A DNA stretch of 64,000 bases, taken from assembly GCA_016873435.1 (NCBI GenBank), contig VGXF01000001.1, positions 248,001-312,000 on the forward strand, read 5' to 3'. This document shows, piece after piece, positions 45,083 to 54,399 of the stretch. The position numbers and the translations under genes were made by a program. Origin of the DNA: Nitrospira sp. GTDB lineage: Bacteria > Nitrospirota > Nitrospiria > Nitrospirales > Nitrospiraceae. How positions within the stretch are numbered: the stretch's first letter is position 1; each line of letters starts with the position of its first letter. Under the pieces are notes generated by a model, which was not told the DNA's origin, did not search any database, and worked only from the letters and a program-made list of their open reading frames with translations.

Positions 45083-46270
45083 CTAGCCTCCCTGCTTGCG
45101 CAGAAAGGTCGGCACGTCCCACGCATCGTCCGTGGCCAGGCTAAGCCGCTCCTGCGATTCGCTGCGCTTGCTTGAGAACCGGCGCAGGAAAGCTGGCTTC
45201 TCCATCTGCTTCTCGGTTTCGCCGCCATTCATGTCGCGCACGCTGGCCATGGCCGGCTCAATGGCCGGCATCGCCCCCGTTCGGGCCGCGGCGGGCAACC
45301 GGGCCGGCGGTTCATCCTTGTCGAAGCCGGTGGCCACGACCGTCACAACCAAATCCTCCTTGAGATCCGGATTGATTACCTGCCCGACGATGATGTTTGC
45401 CTGCGGATCGGCTGTGTCCTGGATGATCGACGCCGCCTCGCCCACCTCGTGCAACGTCATGTTCGCCCCGCCCGTGATGTTCAGCAGTACGCCGCGCGCC
45501 CCGGTCACGCTACCGTCCTCCAGCAGCGGGGAATTGATCGCCTTCTGCGCCGCCTCCTGCGCGCGGTTCGCGCCCCGCGCCACACCCATACCCATGACGG
45601 CCCGCCCGGTGAAGCTCATCACCGTGCGCACGTCCGCAAAGTCTACGTTCACGTGGCCCGTCGTCGTAATCACGTCCGCGATGCCCTGGATTGCCTGACG
45701 CAGCACGTCATCCGCCACCTTGAAGGCCTCCAGCAGCGGCGTGGATTTGTCTACGATGCCGAGCAGCCGCTGATTGGGGATCACCAGCAGCGTATCGACA
45801 TGACGGCGCAATTCCCGCAGCCCCTCCTCCGCATAGCTCATCCGCCGGTGCCCTTCATATTGAAAGGGCTTGGTCACCACGCCGACGGTCAGCACGCCCA
45901 GATCGCGCGCGACTTTGGCCACGATCGGCGCGGCTCCGGTGCCTGTACCGCCGCCCATGCCGGCAGTGACGAAGATCATCTCGGCCCCCTCAATCGCCTC
46001 GCGAATTTCGTCCTCGCTTTCGAGCGCCGCCTCACGGCCAATTTCCGGCTTGGCGCCGGCGCCCAATCCTTGCGTGCGTTCGGGCCCCAGTTGGATTTTG
46101 ATCGAGGCCTGGGACCGCCCTAGGGCCTGGACGTCAGTGTTGGCCGACACGAACTCCACGTTTTTGAGCCCGGCCTGGATCATCGTGTTGACGGCGTTGC
46201 ACCCCGAGCCGCCGACGCCGAAGACCTTAATATGCACCGGCATCACATCGCCTTCGTGTAGTGAGAACAT
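45083..46270 (-). CDS. ftsZ: Cell division protein FtsZ
   Basis: 395 residues from ATG 46270 with GGAGGG upstream. The tubulin signature GGGTGTG is at 106-112, and the C-terminal partner-binding peptide is [12 protein letters not shown]. It polymerises with GTP into the Z ring. It follows ftsA by 97 bases, a spacer made of inverted repeat. Confidence 0.97.
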   Translation of the reverse strand: MFSLHEGDVMPVHIKVFGVGGSGCNAVNTMIQAGLKNVEFVSANTDVQALGRSQASIKIQLGPERTQGLGAGAKPEIGREAALESEDEIREAIEGAEMIFVTAGMGGGTGTGAAPIVAKVARDLGVLTVGVVTKPFQYEGHRRMSYAEEGLRELRRHVDTLLVIPNQRLLGIVDKSTPLLEAFKVADDVLRQAIQGIADVITTTGHVNVDFADVRTVMSFTGRAVMGMGVARGANRAQEAAQKAINSPLLEDGSVTGARGVLLNITGGANMTLHEVGEAASIIQDTADPQANIIVGQVINPDLKEDLVVTVVATGFDKDEPPARLPAAARTGAMPAIEPAMASVRDMNGGETEKQMEKPAFLRRFSSKRSESQERLSLATDDAWDVPTFLRKQGG

Positions 46271-46302
46271 GCCGCGTCCCTCCTTTTTTTTAGCTATCAA
46301 CC

Positions 46303-46364
46303 AGCAGCAAGTAGCAAATAGCCAGGATTCATAGTTGCTTGCTGCCGGCTATTTGCTATTCGCT
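46303..46364. repeat. 'gctatttgct' family inverted repeat between ftsA and ftsZ
   Basis: AGCAAATAGCC (46313-46323) and GGCTATTTGCT (46347-46357) are perfect 11-base arms, extended by CAGCAAG/CTTGCTGC on each side. In the ftsA-ftsZ message it would form a stable hairpin just before the ftsZ ribosome binding site. Confidence 0.65.
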
Positions 46365-46367
46365 TCC

Positions 46368-47597
46368 TCAAAAAAACTCCGTCATCCATTCTTTCATCCG
46401 CCCTAAGACCCGCCCGACCCGGCGTCCGTTTCCGGCCGTTTCCAGTTCACCCGCATGGTGGCAGGCATGGAGAATCAGTCCAACACCGGTCGCGTGCATC
46501 GGCGTGCCCGCGACATCCCGCAGCCCTTCTACGCCATGCGGTACGCCGCGCCGCGCCGGGAGGCCCAGAATCTTCTCTGCCGCATCCGGCATGCCCTCCA
46601 GCATGGAGGTGCCGCCGGTGATCACCACGCCGGCACCCATCATCGCCTCGTAGCCTGCCCGTGTGATTTCGTGCCGCACCAGCTCGAACATCTCGTCCAC
46701 GCGCGGCTCGATGATCTCTGCCAGCTCGCGCCGCGAGACCGTCCGCGCCGGCCGCTCGCCCATGCCCGGTACGGGCACCATCTGGTCGTCCTTGACCATG
46801 TCCACGCGCGCGATGCCGTGCTTGATCTTGATCTTCTCTGCCTCCGTCTGTGTCGTGACCATGCCAACGGCGATGTCCTTTGTGAGGTTCTGCCCACCGA
46901 TTGGTAGCACCGCCGTGTGCCGGATACTCCCATCGACGAAGATTGCCAGATCGGTTGTTCCGCCGCCGAGATCCACCATCGCCACGCCCAGTTCGCGCTC
47001 CTCCGCGCTCAAAACCGCCTCGCTCGAGGCCAGCGGCTGCAGCACGATGTCGATCACGTCAAGTCCGGCCTTGTTGACGCACTTGACGATGTTCTGGGCC
47101 GAAGTCACCGCGCCCGTGATGATCTGCACTTCCACCTCAAGCCGCGACCCGGACATGCCCAGCGGATCCCGTACGCCGTCCTGGCTGTCCACCATGAATT
47201 CACGCGGAATGACGTGCAGCAACCGGCGGTCCGGGCTCAGCACGGCCATCGAGCGCGCGGTTTCGATCGCCCGGGCGATGTCCGCGCGCGTGACTTCCTG
47301 CTTTTTTAGCGCCACGACGCCGCGCGAGTGGATGCCGTTGATGTGACTACCGGCAATGCCGGTGTAGACCGAGTTGATCTGCACCGCCGCCATTAGCTCG
47401 GCTTCCTCCACGGCCTTCTTCACGGATTCAACCGTGCTTTCGATGTCCACGACCACGCCCTTGCGCATGCCGCGGGACGGGCTGGTTCCGACGCCGACGA
47501 TGTTGACCGTGCCGTCTTCCGTGACCTCGGCCACGATCGCGCAAATTTTCGTCGTCCCGATGTCCAACCCGACCACGATGTGATCCCGTCTGGCCAT
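46368..47597 (-). CDS. ftsA: Cell division protein FtsA
   Basis: 409 residues, actin-like ATPase: VGLDIGTTKICAIVAEV at the start, VDLGGGTTDLAIF and GGTSMLEGMPDAAE later. The C-terminal amphipathic membrane-targeting helix is GRVLGRMKEWMTEFF. It anchors FtsZ to the membrane. It lies between ftsQ and ftsZ. Confidence 0.97.
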   Translation of the reverse strand: MARRDHIVVGLDIGTTKICAIVAEVTEDGTVNIVGVGTSPSRGMRKGVVVDIESTVESVKKAVEEAELMAAVQINSVYTGIAGSHINGIHSRGVVALKKQEVTRADIARAIETARSMAVLSPDRRLLHVIPREFMVDSQDGVRDPLGMSGSRLEVEVQIITGAVTSAQNIVKCVNKAGLDVIDIVLQPLASSEAVLSAEERELGVAMVDLGGGTTDLAIFVDGSIRHTAVLPIGGQNLTKDIAVGMVTTQTEAEKIKIKHGIARVDMVKDDQMVPVPGMGERPARTVSRRELAEIIEPRVDEMFELVRHEITRAGYEAMMGAGVVITGGTSMLEGMPDAAEKILGLPARRGVPHGVEGLRDVAGTPMHATGVGLILHACHHAGELETAGNGRRVGRVLGRMKEWMTEFF

Positions 47598-47658
47598 GTG
47601 GGTTACCCCCTCTCTGGAGTTTTCAATTTGGAGTTACGAATTGTGCGTTTCGGTCGGA

Positions 47659-48480
47659 TCATCCCCGATCCCTCATGATCACTTTGTCCGAAAACCGCAG
47701 ATCGATCTCGGACGATCCGTGGGCCGTGCTCACGCGGCGGACCGGCTTCACCGCACGATACCGCTCCCACTGCTCTTCCACCGGCTGCGCGCCAAACTGA
47801 AACCGCATGCCTTTGAGATAGGCCACCGCATGCGCTGGATCGGTCACATCCACCTCAGGCCGCCCCTCAAGCGAATGGGCCAGCAGCCCCGCCAGCTTGA
47901 TCCCGCGCTGTACCGCCTCGCGCGGCTGCGCCTCGCCCAGTAGCAGCTTTTTGGGGTCGGCCCCGACGACCACCGGCAGATCATCCCGGTCTTCCGGTAC
48001 TGACGACGACAACACGGCGCCCTCCTCATCCAGCAGCATGACTATCGACGGCGCCTTAAACAGCGCCGCGGGCTTGCGCTCGGTGACCTGCACGGACAGG
48101 GTATGCAGCGGTGATCGAGTGACCGTCACCGCCTTGACCCAAGGGTGCGCGGCCACACGCGCTTCCAACTCAACCGGATTGACCGAGAGCAGCGTCTCTT
48201 TCGATGTCAACTCAAGCCGTTCCACGACTTCTTCGCGTTCGATCGTCTGCAGGCCGGTCACATGCACCTCGCGGATGTCGAACCACTTGGCCACCACCGG
48301 GCCCGCCATAGAATAAAGTGAGAGCGCCGACCAAGCGCCCAGCAGAACCGCCACTGCCCAAAGCGTCCCGCGAACAGCATCCCGCGCCTTTTCGGATTTC
48401 GTGCGCTGGACCGGCGCGCGCCCGGAATGCCGTTGCAGATTGGGCCGCGGACTACGAACCCGTTTGCCGAACCAGCTCAT
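47659..48480 (-). CDS. ftsQ: Cell division protein FtsQ
   Basis: 273 residues. A short basic cytoplasmic N-terminus, one membrane helix near 39-58 (GTLWAVAVLLGAWSALSLYS), then a POTRA domain starting at FDIREVHVTGLQTIEREEVV. It links FtsL/FtsB to the divisome. Its start overlaps the stop of the ddl-tail remnant (ATGA). Confidence 0.93.
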   Translation of the reverse strand: MSWFGKRVRSPRPNLQRHSGRAPVQRTKSEKARDAVRGTLWAVAVLLGAWSALSLYSMAGPVVAKWFDIREVHVTGLQTIEREEVVERLELTSKETLLSVNPVELEARVAAHPWVKAVTVTRSPLHTLSVQVTERKPAALFKAPSIVMLLDEEGAVLSSSVPEDRDDLPVVVGADPKKLLLGEAQPREAVQRGIKLAGLLAHSLEGRPEVDVTDPAHAVAYLKGMRFQFGAQPVEEQWERYRAVKPVRRVSTAHGSSEIDLRFSDKVIMRDRG

Positions 48481-48590
48481 GCCATCCCCCTAGCCCGCCT
48501 GAGCACGGACTCCAGAATTCTTTTCCTCAGCGTGTCGTAATCCATCCCTGCCTTCGCTGCCGCCCTTATAAACAATATGGTTTCCGTCAT
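48477..48590 (-). pseudogene. Second copy of the ddl C-terminus
   Basis: A 37-codon frame: MTETILFIRAAAKAGMDYDT, LRKRILESVLRRARGMA. It matches the last 38 residues of the intact Ddl just upstream (MTETSLLPMAAAKVGLDYDT, LTEQILESALRRARTFSA) at roughly two residues in three. The two DNA units lie about 127 bases apart. Either a partial tandem duplication or the tail of a former ddl replaced by the present one. It ends in ATGA with ftsQ, so the original coupling is preserved. Confidence 0.7.
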
Positions 48591-48600
48591 CTCAACTTCT

Positions 48601-49551
48601 TCATGCCGAAAATGTACGTGCGCGACGAAGTGCAGACTCAAGAATTTGCTCTGTCAGCGTGTCATAATCCAATCCGACTTTCGCCGCCGCCATGGGCAGC
48701 AGACTCGTTTCCGTCATTCCTGGAATTGTGTTCACTTCAAGGACATAAGGCTTCCCTCTGGGCGTCACGCGAAAATCCACCCGCGCTGCGCCGTCGCAGC
48801 CCAGTAACTCATAGGCCTGGACTGCCAGTTCTGTCACACGCCGGGTCACCGCCGTTGGCAGGGGCGCCGGGCAGAGATACCGACTGCGACCCTTCGTGTA
48901 CTTGGCCGCATAGTCGTAGAACCCGTCAGGCGAGACAATTTCGATCGTCGGCAACGCCATTGTCCGGCGCGGCCCGCGCAGAACGGAGACCGTGATCTCG
49001 TGGCCGGGGATATAGGCCTCGACCACCGCCTCGCGGTCGTGCCGATATGCCCTCGCCAGCGCCGCGTGCCATTCGGACGGTTTGCGCACGATGGAAATGC
49101 CGATTGTCGAACCCTCTGCTGCTGGTTTTACGATCAACGGCCATTTCAGCAGGGCGGGTTTCGCCACCCGCTCGCCTTTCCGCACCACCGTGCCATCCGG
49201 GACCGGAATCCCGTGTGCAGCCAGGACCATCTTGGTCGTCACCTTGTGCATCGCCATGGCGCTTGCGCGGACGCTGGAACCTGTGTAGGGCAGTCCGATC
49301 GTCTCCAAAAATCCCTGCATCGTGCCGTCCTCTCCTCCCGGTCCGTGCAACGCGACAAACACCAACTCAATCTTCTGCTTTGTCAACCGCTCGGGTAGCG
49401 ACGGATCCACGTCAATGGCCACTGCACGATAGCCCCGACGCAACAGCGCGCGATGCACCGCCTGTCCGGTCCGCAGCGAGATGTCCCGCTCGCCCGACTG
49501 CCCGCCCATCAGGACGCCAATGCGAGCCTTCGTCAACGGCTTCGTCGTCAT
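48601..49551 (-). CDS. ddl: D-alanine-D-alanine ligase
   Basis: 316 residues, ATP-grasp. MGGQSGERDISLRTGQAV at the start, ALHGPGGEDGTMQGFLE and the C-terminal EVNTIPGMTETSLLP are diagnostic. It makes the D-Ala-D-Ala dipeptide for MurF. The stop is 120 bases before ftsQ, with the duplicated tail in between. murB is 78 bases upstream. Confidence 0.96.
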   Translation of the reverse strand: MTTKPLTKARIGVLMGGQSGERDISLRTGQAVHRALLRRGYRAVAIDVDPSLPERLTKQKIELVFVALHGPGGEDGTMQGFLETIGLPYTGSSVRASAMAMHKVTTKMVLAAHGIPVPDGTVVRKGERVAKPALLKWPLIVKPAAEGSTIGISIVRKPSEWHAALARAYRHDREAVVEAYIPGHEITVSVLRGPRRTMALPTIEIVSPDGFYDYAAKYTKGRSRYLCPAPLPTAVTRRVTELAVQAYELLGCDGAARVDFRVTPRGKPYVLEVNTIPGMTETSLLPMAAAKVGLDYDTLTEQILESALRRARTFSA

Positions 49552-49629
49552 TCGTTATTCGCTCCGTCCCAGGATCTCCGCTTACTCCTATCCTTACGAT
49601 TGACGGATAACGGTTGACGCATGACGCCT

Positions 49630-50598
49630 CTAGGGCTCCCCAACGATCTTCAGTTCCAATTCAAGCGTCAAACCCGTCTTGTCCTCGACCGTGCGCCCGA
49701 CCTTCTTGATCAGCGCAATGACGTCGGCCGCTTTCGCATGACCGAGATTCACGACGAAGTTTGCATGCTTGTCTGACACCTGCGCGTCTCCGACCCGCGC
49801 GCCTTTCAAACCCGCTGACTCGATCACGCGGCCCGCGGCATCGTGACCCGGATTCCTGAACACGCAGCCGGCACTGGGCAGCGTAAGCGGCTGCGTGTTC
49901 TTACGATGACGGAGATATTCCTTCACAGTTGCCTGAATCTTGTCCTTCGGCGCCGGTTTGAGCTGCACCCAAACGCCGACGACGATGCCGCGTGGCAGCA
50001 GCGCCTGCCGGTAGCTGAACCGGATGGCTGAGGCCGGTACGTCGATCGTAACTCCCGGCGATTCCACGATCCGCACGGCTTTCACGCTATCCTTCATCTC
50101 ACCGAGCGTCGTACCCGCATTCATCACGACGCAGCCAGCCGCCGTGCCTGGGATGCCGGCCGCCCATTCGAGGCCGGACAGGCCACGGCTCGTCGCATGC
50201 TTCATCAGTGTCGGCATCCCGACGCCACCCTCCGCGTAAAGCACATGGCCCGGTTCGTCTGTGATCGCTTTCATCCTGGCCAGACTGACCACGATGCCGC
50301 GGATGCCGTGATCGCGCACAAGCAGATTCGTCCCGCCCAGCACAAAGATCGGAATATCCGCTGCTTGTGCCTGCCGGACCAGCCGGCTGACGTCATCGGC
50401 ATCAGCCGGCATCACCAACACGTCCGCCGGACCACCAATCCGGAAGGACGTGTACTCTTTCAATGGCGCGGAGAACTTCACATCGCCCTTCAACCCGGCC
50501 ACCGCTGCGCGTAGGTCTGCCGTGGCCCAGCGGGGCGGCGTTCTCCGCGATGTACTCCGACGTGTCACGCGTCCTCCGTCAATAATCCGCAACCTCAC
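49630..50598 (-). CDS. murB: UDP-N-acetylenolpyruvoylglucosamine reductase
   Basis: 322 residues, type I/II MurB with FAD domain: YTSFRIGGPADVLVMPADAD and LEWAAGIPGTAAGCVVMNAG. Catalytic Ser/Glu lie in LPSAGCVFRNPG and further on. It reduces the enolpyruvyl group to make UDP-MurNAc. It overlaps the murC stop by four bases. The N-terminal 25 residues are basic and not conserved. Confidence 0.95.
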   Translation of the reverse strand: MRLRIIDGGRVTRRSTSRRTPPRWATADLRAAVAGLKGDVKFSAPLKEYTSFRIGGPADVLVMPADADDVSRLVRQAQAADIPIFVLGGTNLLVRDHGIRGIVVSLARMKAITDEPGHVLYAEGGVGMPTLMKHATSRGLSGLEWAAGIPGTAAGCVVMNAGTTLGEMKDSVKAVRIVESPGVTIDVPASAIRFSYRQALLPRGIVVGVWVQLKPAPKDKIQATVKEYLRHRKNTQPLTLPSAGCVFRNPGHDAAGRVIESAGLKGARVGDAQVSDKHANFVVNLGHAKAADVIALIKKVGRTVEDKTGLTLELELKIVGEP

Positions 50599-51971
50599 AG
50601 ACGCTCCAACAATTCAAGCCCCGTCTTCCAGATATCCCCTGCACCCAGCGTCACCACCAGATCGCCCGATTGCAGCGTCGGCAGGACCATCGCAGCCAGA
50701 TCGGTGCGCTTTTCAGACCAGGTGACCGCCGGTTGCCCCGCAGTGCGGATCGCCTCGGCCAGTTTCTGTCCCGACACGCCCGCAATCGGGGCCTCGCCCG
50801 CTGCGTAGATCTCCGTGACAAACACCGCATCGGCCTGCGCGAAGGATTCCGAAAACTCCTGGATCAGGTCGCGGGTCCGCGTGTAGCGGTGCGGCTGGAA
50901 CAGGACGACGACCCGGCGATTCCATCCGTGCTTGGCCGCAGTCAGCACGGCCTTGATTTCGGTCGGATGGTGTCCGTAGTCGTCCACAACCATGATGTTG
51001 TTTTTCTCACCGCGCAGATGGAATCGCCGCTCCACCCCGGCAAAGCTTGCCAGCCCCTTGCGGATGAGATCCAGCGGCACGTCCAGTTCCATGCCCACCG
51101 CAATTGCCGCCAGCGCATTTGATACATTGTGAACGCCCGGTGCGGAGAGCCGGAACGGACCGAGCGGCGTCCCACGATAGGAGACCCGGAATTCCGTCTG
51201 CCACTGATTGAGCGTGATGTCGGTGGCCAGGAAGTCAGGCGTGAGGCCTCCATTTGTGTTGAGCCCATACGTCTGGTAACGCTTCACAACGCGATGCTGC
51301 AGCTTCCGCAGATGCTCGTCGTCCGCGCATAGCACCGCCAGGCCGTAGAAGGGCACACGGTTGATGAACTCGAGAAAGCTCTGCTCGATCCGTTCCATCG
51401 AGCCGTAATGGTCCAGGTGCTCGCGATCGAGGTTTGTGACGGCCACGATCGTCGGGGAAAGTTTCAAGAACGAGCCGTCGCTCTCGTCGGCCTCGGCCAC
51501 AAGCAGATCGCTGCGACCCAGTCGCGCGTGACTACCGAGCGCGTTAACGCGCCCACCAATCACCATCGTGGGGTCCAGCCCCCCCTGTGCCAGCACCGTG
51601 GCCACCATCGTAGTGGTGGTCGTCTTCCCGTGCGCACCGGCGATCGCCACACCGTATTTGAGCCGCATGAGCTCGGCCAGCATCTCGGCGCGCGGGATCA
51701 CCGGGATGACCTTTTCGCGGGCTGCGACGACTTCCGGATTCGCCTGCGCCACCGCTGAAGAGATAACGATTACCTGCGCCTCGCCAATGTTCGACGCATC
51801 ATGGCCGATGAAAATGTTGCCGCCCAATTCGCGCAGTCGGCAGACCGTGTCAGACTCCTGGAGATCGGAGCCCGACACCTTGTACCCGAGCGTCAGCAGC
51901 ACCTCGGCGATGCCGCTCATGCCGACGCCGCCAATTCCGACGAGATGAATATGCTGAATCTTTCTGAACAT
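50595..51971 (-). CDS. murC: UDP-N-acetylmuramate-L-alanine ligase
   Basis: 458 residues from ATG 51971, chosen because MFRKIQHIHLVGIGGVGMSG is the conserved family start; the frame extends to 52070 and would overlap murG. ATP loop GAHGKTTTTTM. It adds L-Ala to UDP-MurNAc. Neither candidate start has a strong ribosome binding site. It precedes murB with a four-base overlap. Confidence 0.94.
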   Translation of the reverse strand: MFRKIQHIHLVGIGGVGMSGIAEVLLTLGYKVSGSDLQESDTVCRLRELGGNIFIGHDASNIGEAQVIVISSAVAQANPEVVAAREKVIPVIPRAEMLAELMRLKYGVAIAGAHGKTTTTTMVATVLAQGGLDPTMVIGGRVNALGSHARLGRSDLLVAEADESDGSFLKLSPTIVAVTNLDREHLDHYGSMERIEQSFLEFINRVPFYGLAVLCADDEHLRKLQHRVVKRYQTYGLNTNGGLTPDFLATDITLNQWQTEFRVSYRGTPLGPFRLSAPGVHNVSNALAAIAVGMELDVPLDLIRKGLASFAGVERRFHLRGEKNNIMVVDDYGHHPTEIKAVLTAAKHGWNRRVVVLFQPHRYTRTRDLIQEFSESFAQADAVFVTEIYAAGEAPIAGVSGQKLAEAIRTAGQPAVTWSEKRTDLAAMVLPTLQSGDLVVTLGAGDIWKTGLELLERL

Positions 51972-52033
51972 CACTCTCGTCTGTTGCGCGCGGGACCGGG
52001 CCGGCTCCTTGTCGATTCGACCAGTCTCCGCTT

Positions 52034-53128
52034 CTAGCGTTGTGCTCCCTGTGCGATCAGTGCCAGACATTCCCCAACCACTGTCCCCGCTGCGTCGGCT
52101 TTGCTCATCGTCCGGCTCCGTTCGCCCATGGCGCGCAACCGTTCCGGATCGCCAAGCAATGCCGTGACCACTTCTGCCAGCTTCACACCCGTCAGCTCGT
52201 TCTGCGGCAGCACCACCGCACCGCCTGCCTCGGCCAGCGCCTGCGCGTTATGCGCTTGGTGCTGGTAGATTGCGGTTGGCAGCGGGATCAGCACTGCGGG
52301 CTTCCCGCAGACTGTCAGCTCCGACACCGTCATCGCCCCAGCACGCGACACGACTAGATCAGCCCCGCGCAGGACCGTTGGCATGTTAAACAGAAACGGC
52401 GTCACCTGCGCTGGCACACCCGCCTGCTCGTAGGCCGCCGCGACCCGCGCACGCTCCGCCTCGCCGGTCTGATGCACGATCGCCAGCCTCTCCTTGCACG
52501 AGGCCAGATACGGCAGCGCCGCGATCACCGCGTCGTTGATGGCGCGCGCCCCCTGGCTGCCACCAAAGATCAGGAGCGTCTTCTTGTCTGACACACCGCG
52601 AGGCTGCCCAGAGCCTTCCAAAAACTCCCGCCGCACTGGCATGCCTGTCACGCGGACGGTGGCCGGTGAAAAATGTTGGGCCGCGCTGGCAAAGTTCACA
52701 AATACTCGCTGCGCCATCGGGGCCAGCACCTTGTTGGCCATACCGGGCGTGGCATTGGGTTCTAAAATTGCCTGCGGCAGACCCAACAGCCGCGCCGCCA
52801 GTAGCACCGGGGGACTCGTATAGCCGCCAACGCCGAGCACAAGACTGGCCTTCCATTCGCGCATCAACAACATTGATTGGCGGATCCCAATGGGTAACGA
52901 CAACATCGCAAGCGCTGCCTGAAATAAATTGCGTCCCATCACTGGCCGTGCTGAGATCAACGCCAGCTCGAATCCCTCGTGCGCCAGCACCTTTGCCTCG
53001 ATCCCGCGGGACGTACCCACAAAGAGAATACGCGTCGCTCGATCGCGCCGGAGAAATTCCCGCGCCAGCGCCACGGCCGGATACAAATGGCCGCCAGTGC
53101 CGCCCGCTGCGATCACGATCGTGATCAA
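52034..53128 (-). CDS. murG: UDP-GlcNAc:lipid-linked MurNAc-pentapeptide GlcNAc transferase
   Basis: 364 residues. AAGGTGGHLYPAVALAREF at the start, IFGGSQGARAINDAV in the middle. It makes lipid II at the inner face of the membrane. Start overlaps the ftsW stop by four bases. Confidence 0.96.
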   Translation of the reverse strand: MITIVIAAGGTGGHLYPAVALAREFLRRDRATRILFVGTSRGIEAKVLAHEGFELALISARPVMGRNLFQAALAMLSLPIGIRQSMLLMREWKASLVLGVGGYTSPPVLLAARLLGLPQAILEPNATPGMANKVLAPMAQRVFVNFASAAQHFSPATVRVTGMPVRREFLEGSGQPRGVSDKKTLLIFGGSQGARAINDAVIAALPYLASCKERLAIVHQTGEAERARVAAAYEQAGVPAQVTPFLFNMPTVLRGADLVVSRAGAMTVSELTVCGKPAVLIPLPTAIYQHQAHNAQALAEAGGAVVLPQNELTGVKLAEVVTALLGDPERLRAMGERSRTMSKADAAGTVVGECLALIAQGAQR

Positions 53129-54330
53129 GCCGTTGCGCTCCGTCCCAGTCCATGCCTGCCTACCTGCCGTCCGCCTTGGCGGTCACGCGAGATACTCAGC
53201 AATATGCCGATCGCCGTCAGCGTCACCAGCAGCGACGAGCCGCCGTAGCTCACTAGCGGCAGCGTCAAACCCTTGGTGGGCAGCAACCCGGTAGCCACGC
53301 CAGCATTGGTCAGCGCCTGGAATCCAATGAGCAGAGTGATACCGTACGCCAGGTGCCGGCCGAAGGGCTCCCGCGCGCGACCCGCGATTTGAAATCCCCT
53401 GAACACGAGTATGCCGAAGAGCGCGATGATCGCCGCCGTCCCGGCCAAGCCCAGTTCCTCGCCGACCAGTGCCAGCACGAAATCCGTGTGGGCCTCGGGG
53501 AGAAAAAAGAGTTTCTGCTGCCCCTCGCCCAATCCGACGCCGAACGCACCGCCGCTGCCGAAGGCCAGAAACGACTGGTTCACCTGGAAACCCGCTCCCG
53601 TTGGATCCTTGCCGGGATCTAAAAAGGTCATCAGCCGCTGCAGGCGATAGGGCGACCGCCAGACCAGCACGGCCACGGCGGCCAGCGCGACCGGCACCAC
53701 GCTGAAAAGATGGCTCACCCGCGCGCCGCCAAGAAAGAGCATCGCATAGGCCACCGCCCCAACCACGACCACCGTACCGAGATCCGGCTGGAGCAGCACG
53801 AGACCCGCCAGCATTCCGGTCACGATCAGCGGTGGCAGGAACCCGGACGCGAAGTCTGTTAGCTTCCCCTCGCGCTTGGTCAGATAGAGCGCCATATACA
53901 GGACGGCGGCCAGCTTGACCATCTCGGCCGGCTGGATGGATACGGGCCCCAGTCTGATCCAACGGCGAGCACCCTTGGCCATCACGCCCAGCGACGGAAT
54001 CAGCACCAGTACGAGCAGAATCGCCGTCAGCCCCAGCACCGGCACCGCCAGCCGTTTCCAGACCATGTAGTCCACGCGCGCGGTGATCTGGAGCAGTAGG
54101 AATCCGAATCCCAGCCATGCCAGATGACGCTTGAGGAAGTAGATCGGGTCCTGGAAACGGCTCCCCGCCACCACCGCGCTGGCGCTGAAGACCATAATCA
54201 ACCCGAACAGGGCCAGCGCCATCGTCACCATCAGCACTGTCCCGTCGATCGAGGCGCGCTTGCGCGCACGACCGTCCACGGAGGTCCACGGAAGCGTCAG
54301 CGTGCCTGCATCGAGCATCTTGTTCGCCAT
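53125..54330 (-). CDS. ftsW: Lipid II polymerase FtsW
   Basis: 401 residues, SEDS family, with about ten membrane segments. FLKRHLAWLGFGFLL, LLQPDLGTVVVV and the C-terminal PTKGLTLPLVSYGGSSLLVT are signatures. It polymerises septal glycan with FtsI. It lies between murD and murG; the 69-base spacer upstream has no clear signal. Confidence 0.95.
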   Translation of the reverse strand: MANKMLDAGTLTLPWTSVDGRARKRASIDGTVLMVTMALALFGLIMVFSASAVVAGSRFQDPIYFLKRHLAWLGFGFLLLQITARVDYMVWKRLAVPVLGLTAILLVLVLIPSLGVMAKGARRWIRLGPVSIQPAEMVKLAAVLYMALYLTKREGKLTDFASGFLPPLIVTGMLAGLVLLQPDLGTVVVVGAVAYAMLFLGGARVSHLFSVVPVALAAVAVLVWRSPYRLQRLMTFLDPGKDPTGAGFQVNQSFLAFGSGGAFGVGLGEGQQKLFFLPEAHTDFVLALVGEELGLAGTAAIIALFGILVFRGFQIAGRAREPFGRHLAYGITLLIGFQALTNAGVATGLLPTKGLTLPLVSYGGSSLLVTLTAIGILLSISRDRQGGRQVGRHGLGRSATA

Positions 54331-54399
54331 ACATCAGCGATCCACGATAAGTAAGACGTGACGGGTCGCGTTTTTCAGTGCTCCGAAACTCATCACTCA

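Noticed and set aside
51972-52070. Upstream start of murC at 52070
   Set aside because: It would overlap murG, add 33 unconserved residues, and its purine run touches the ATG with no spacing.
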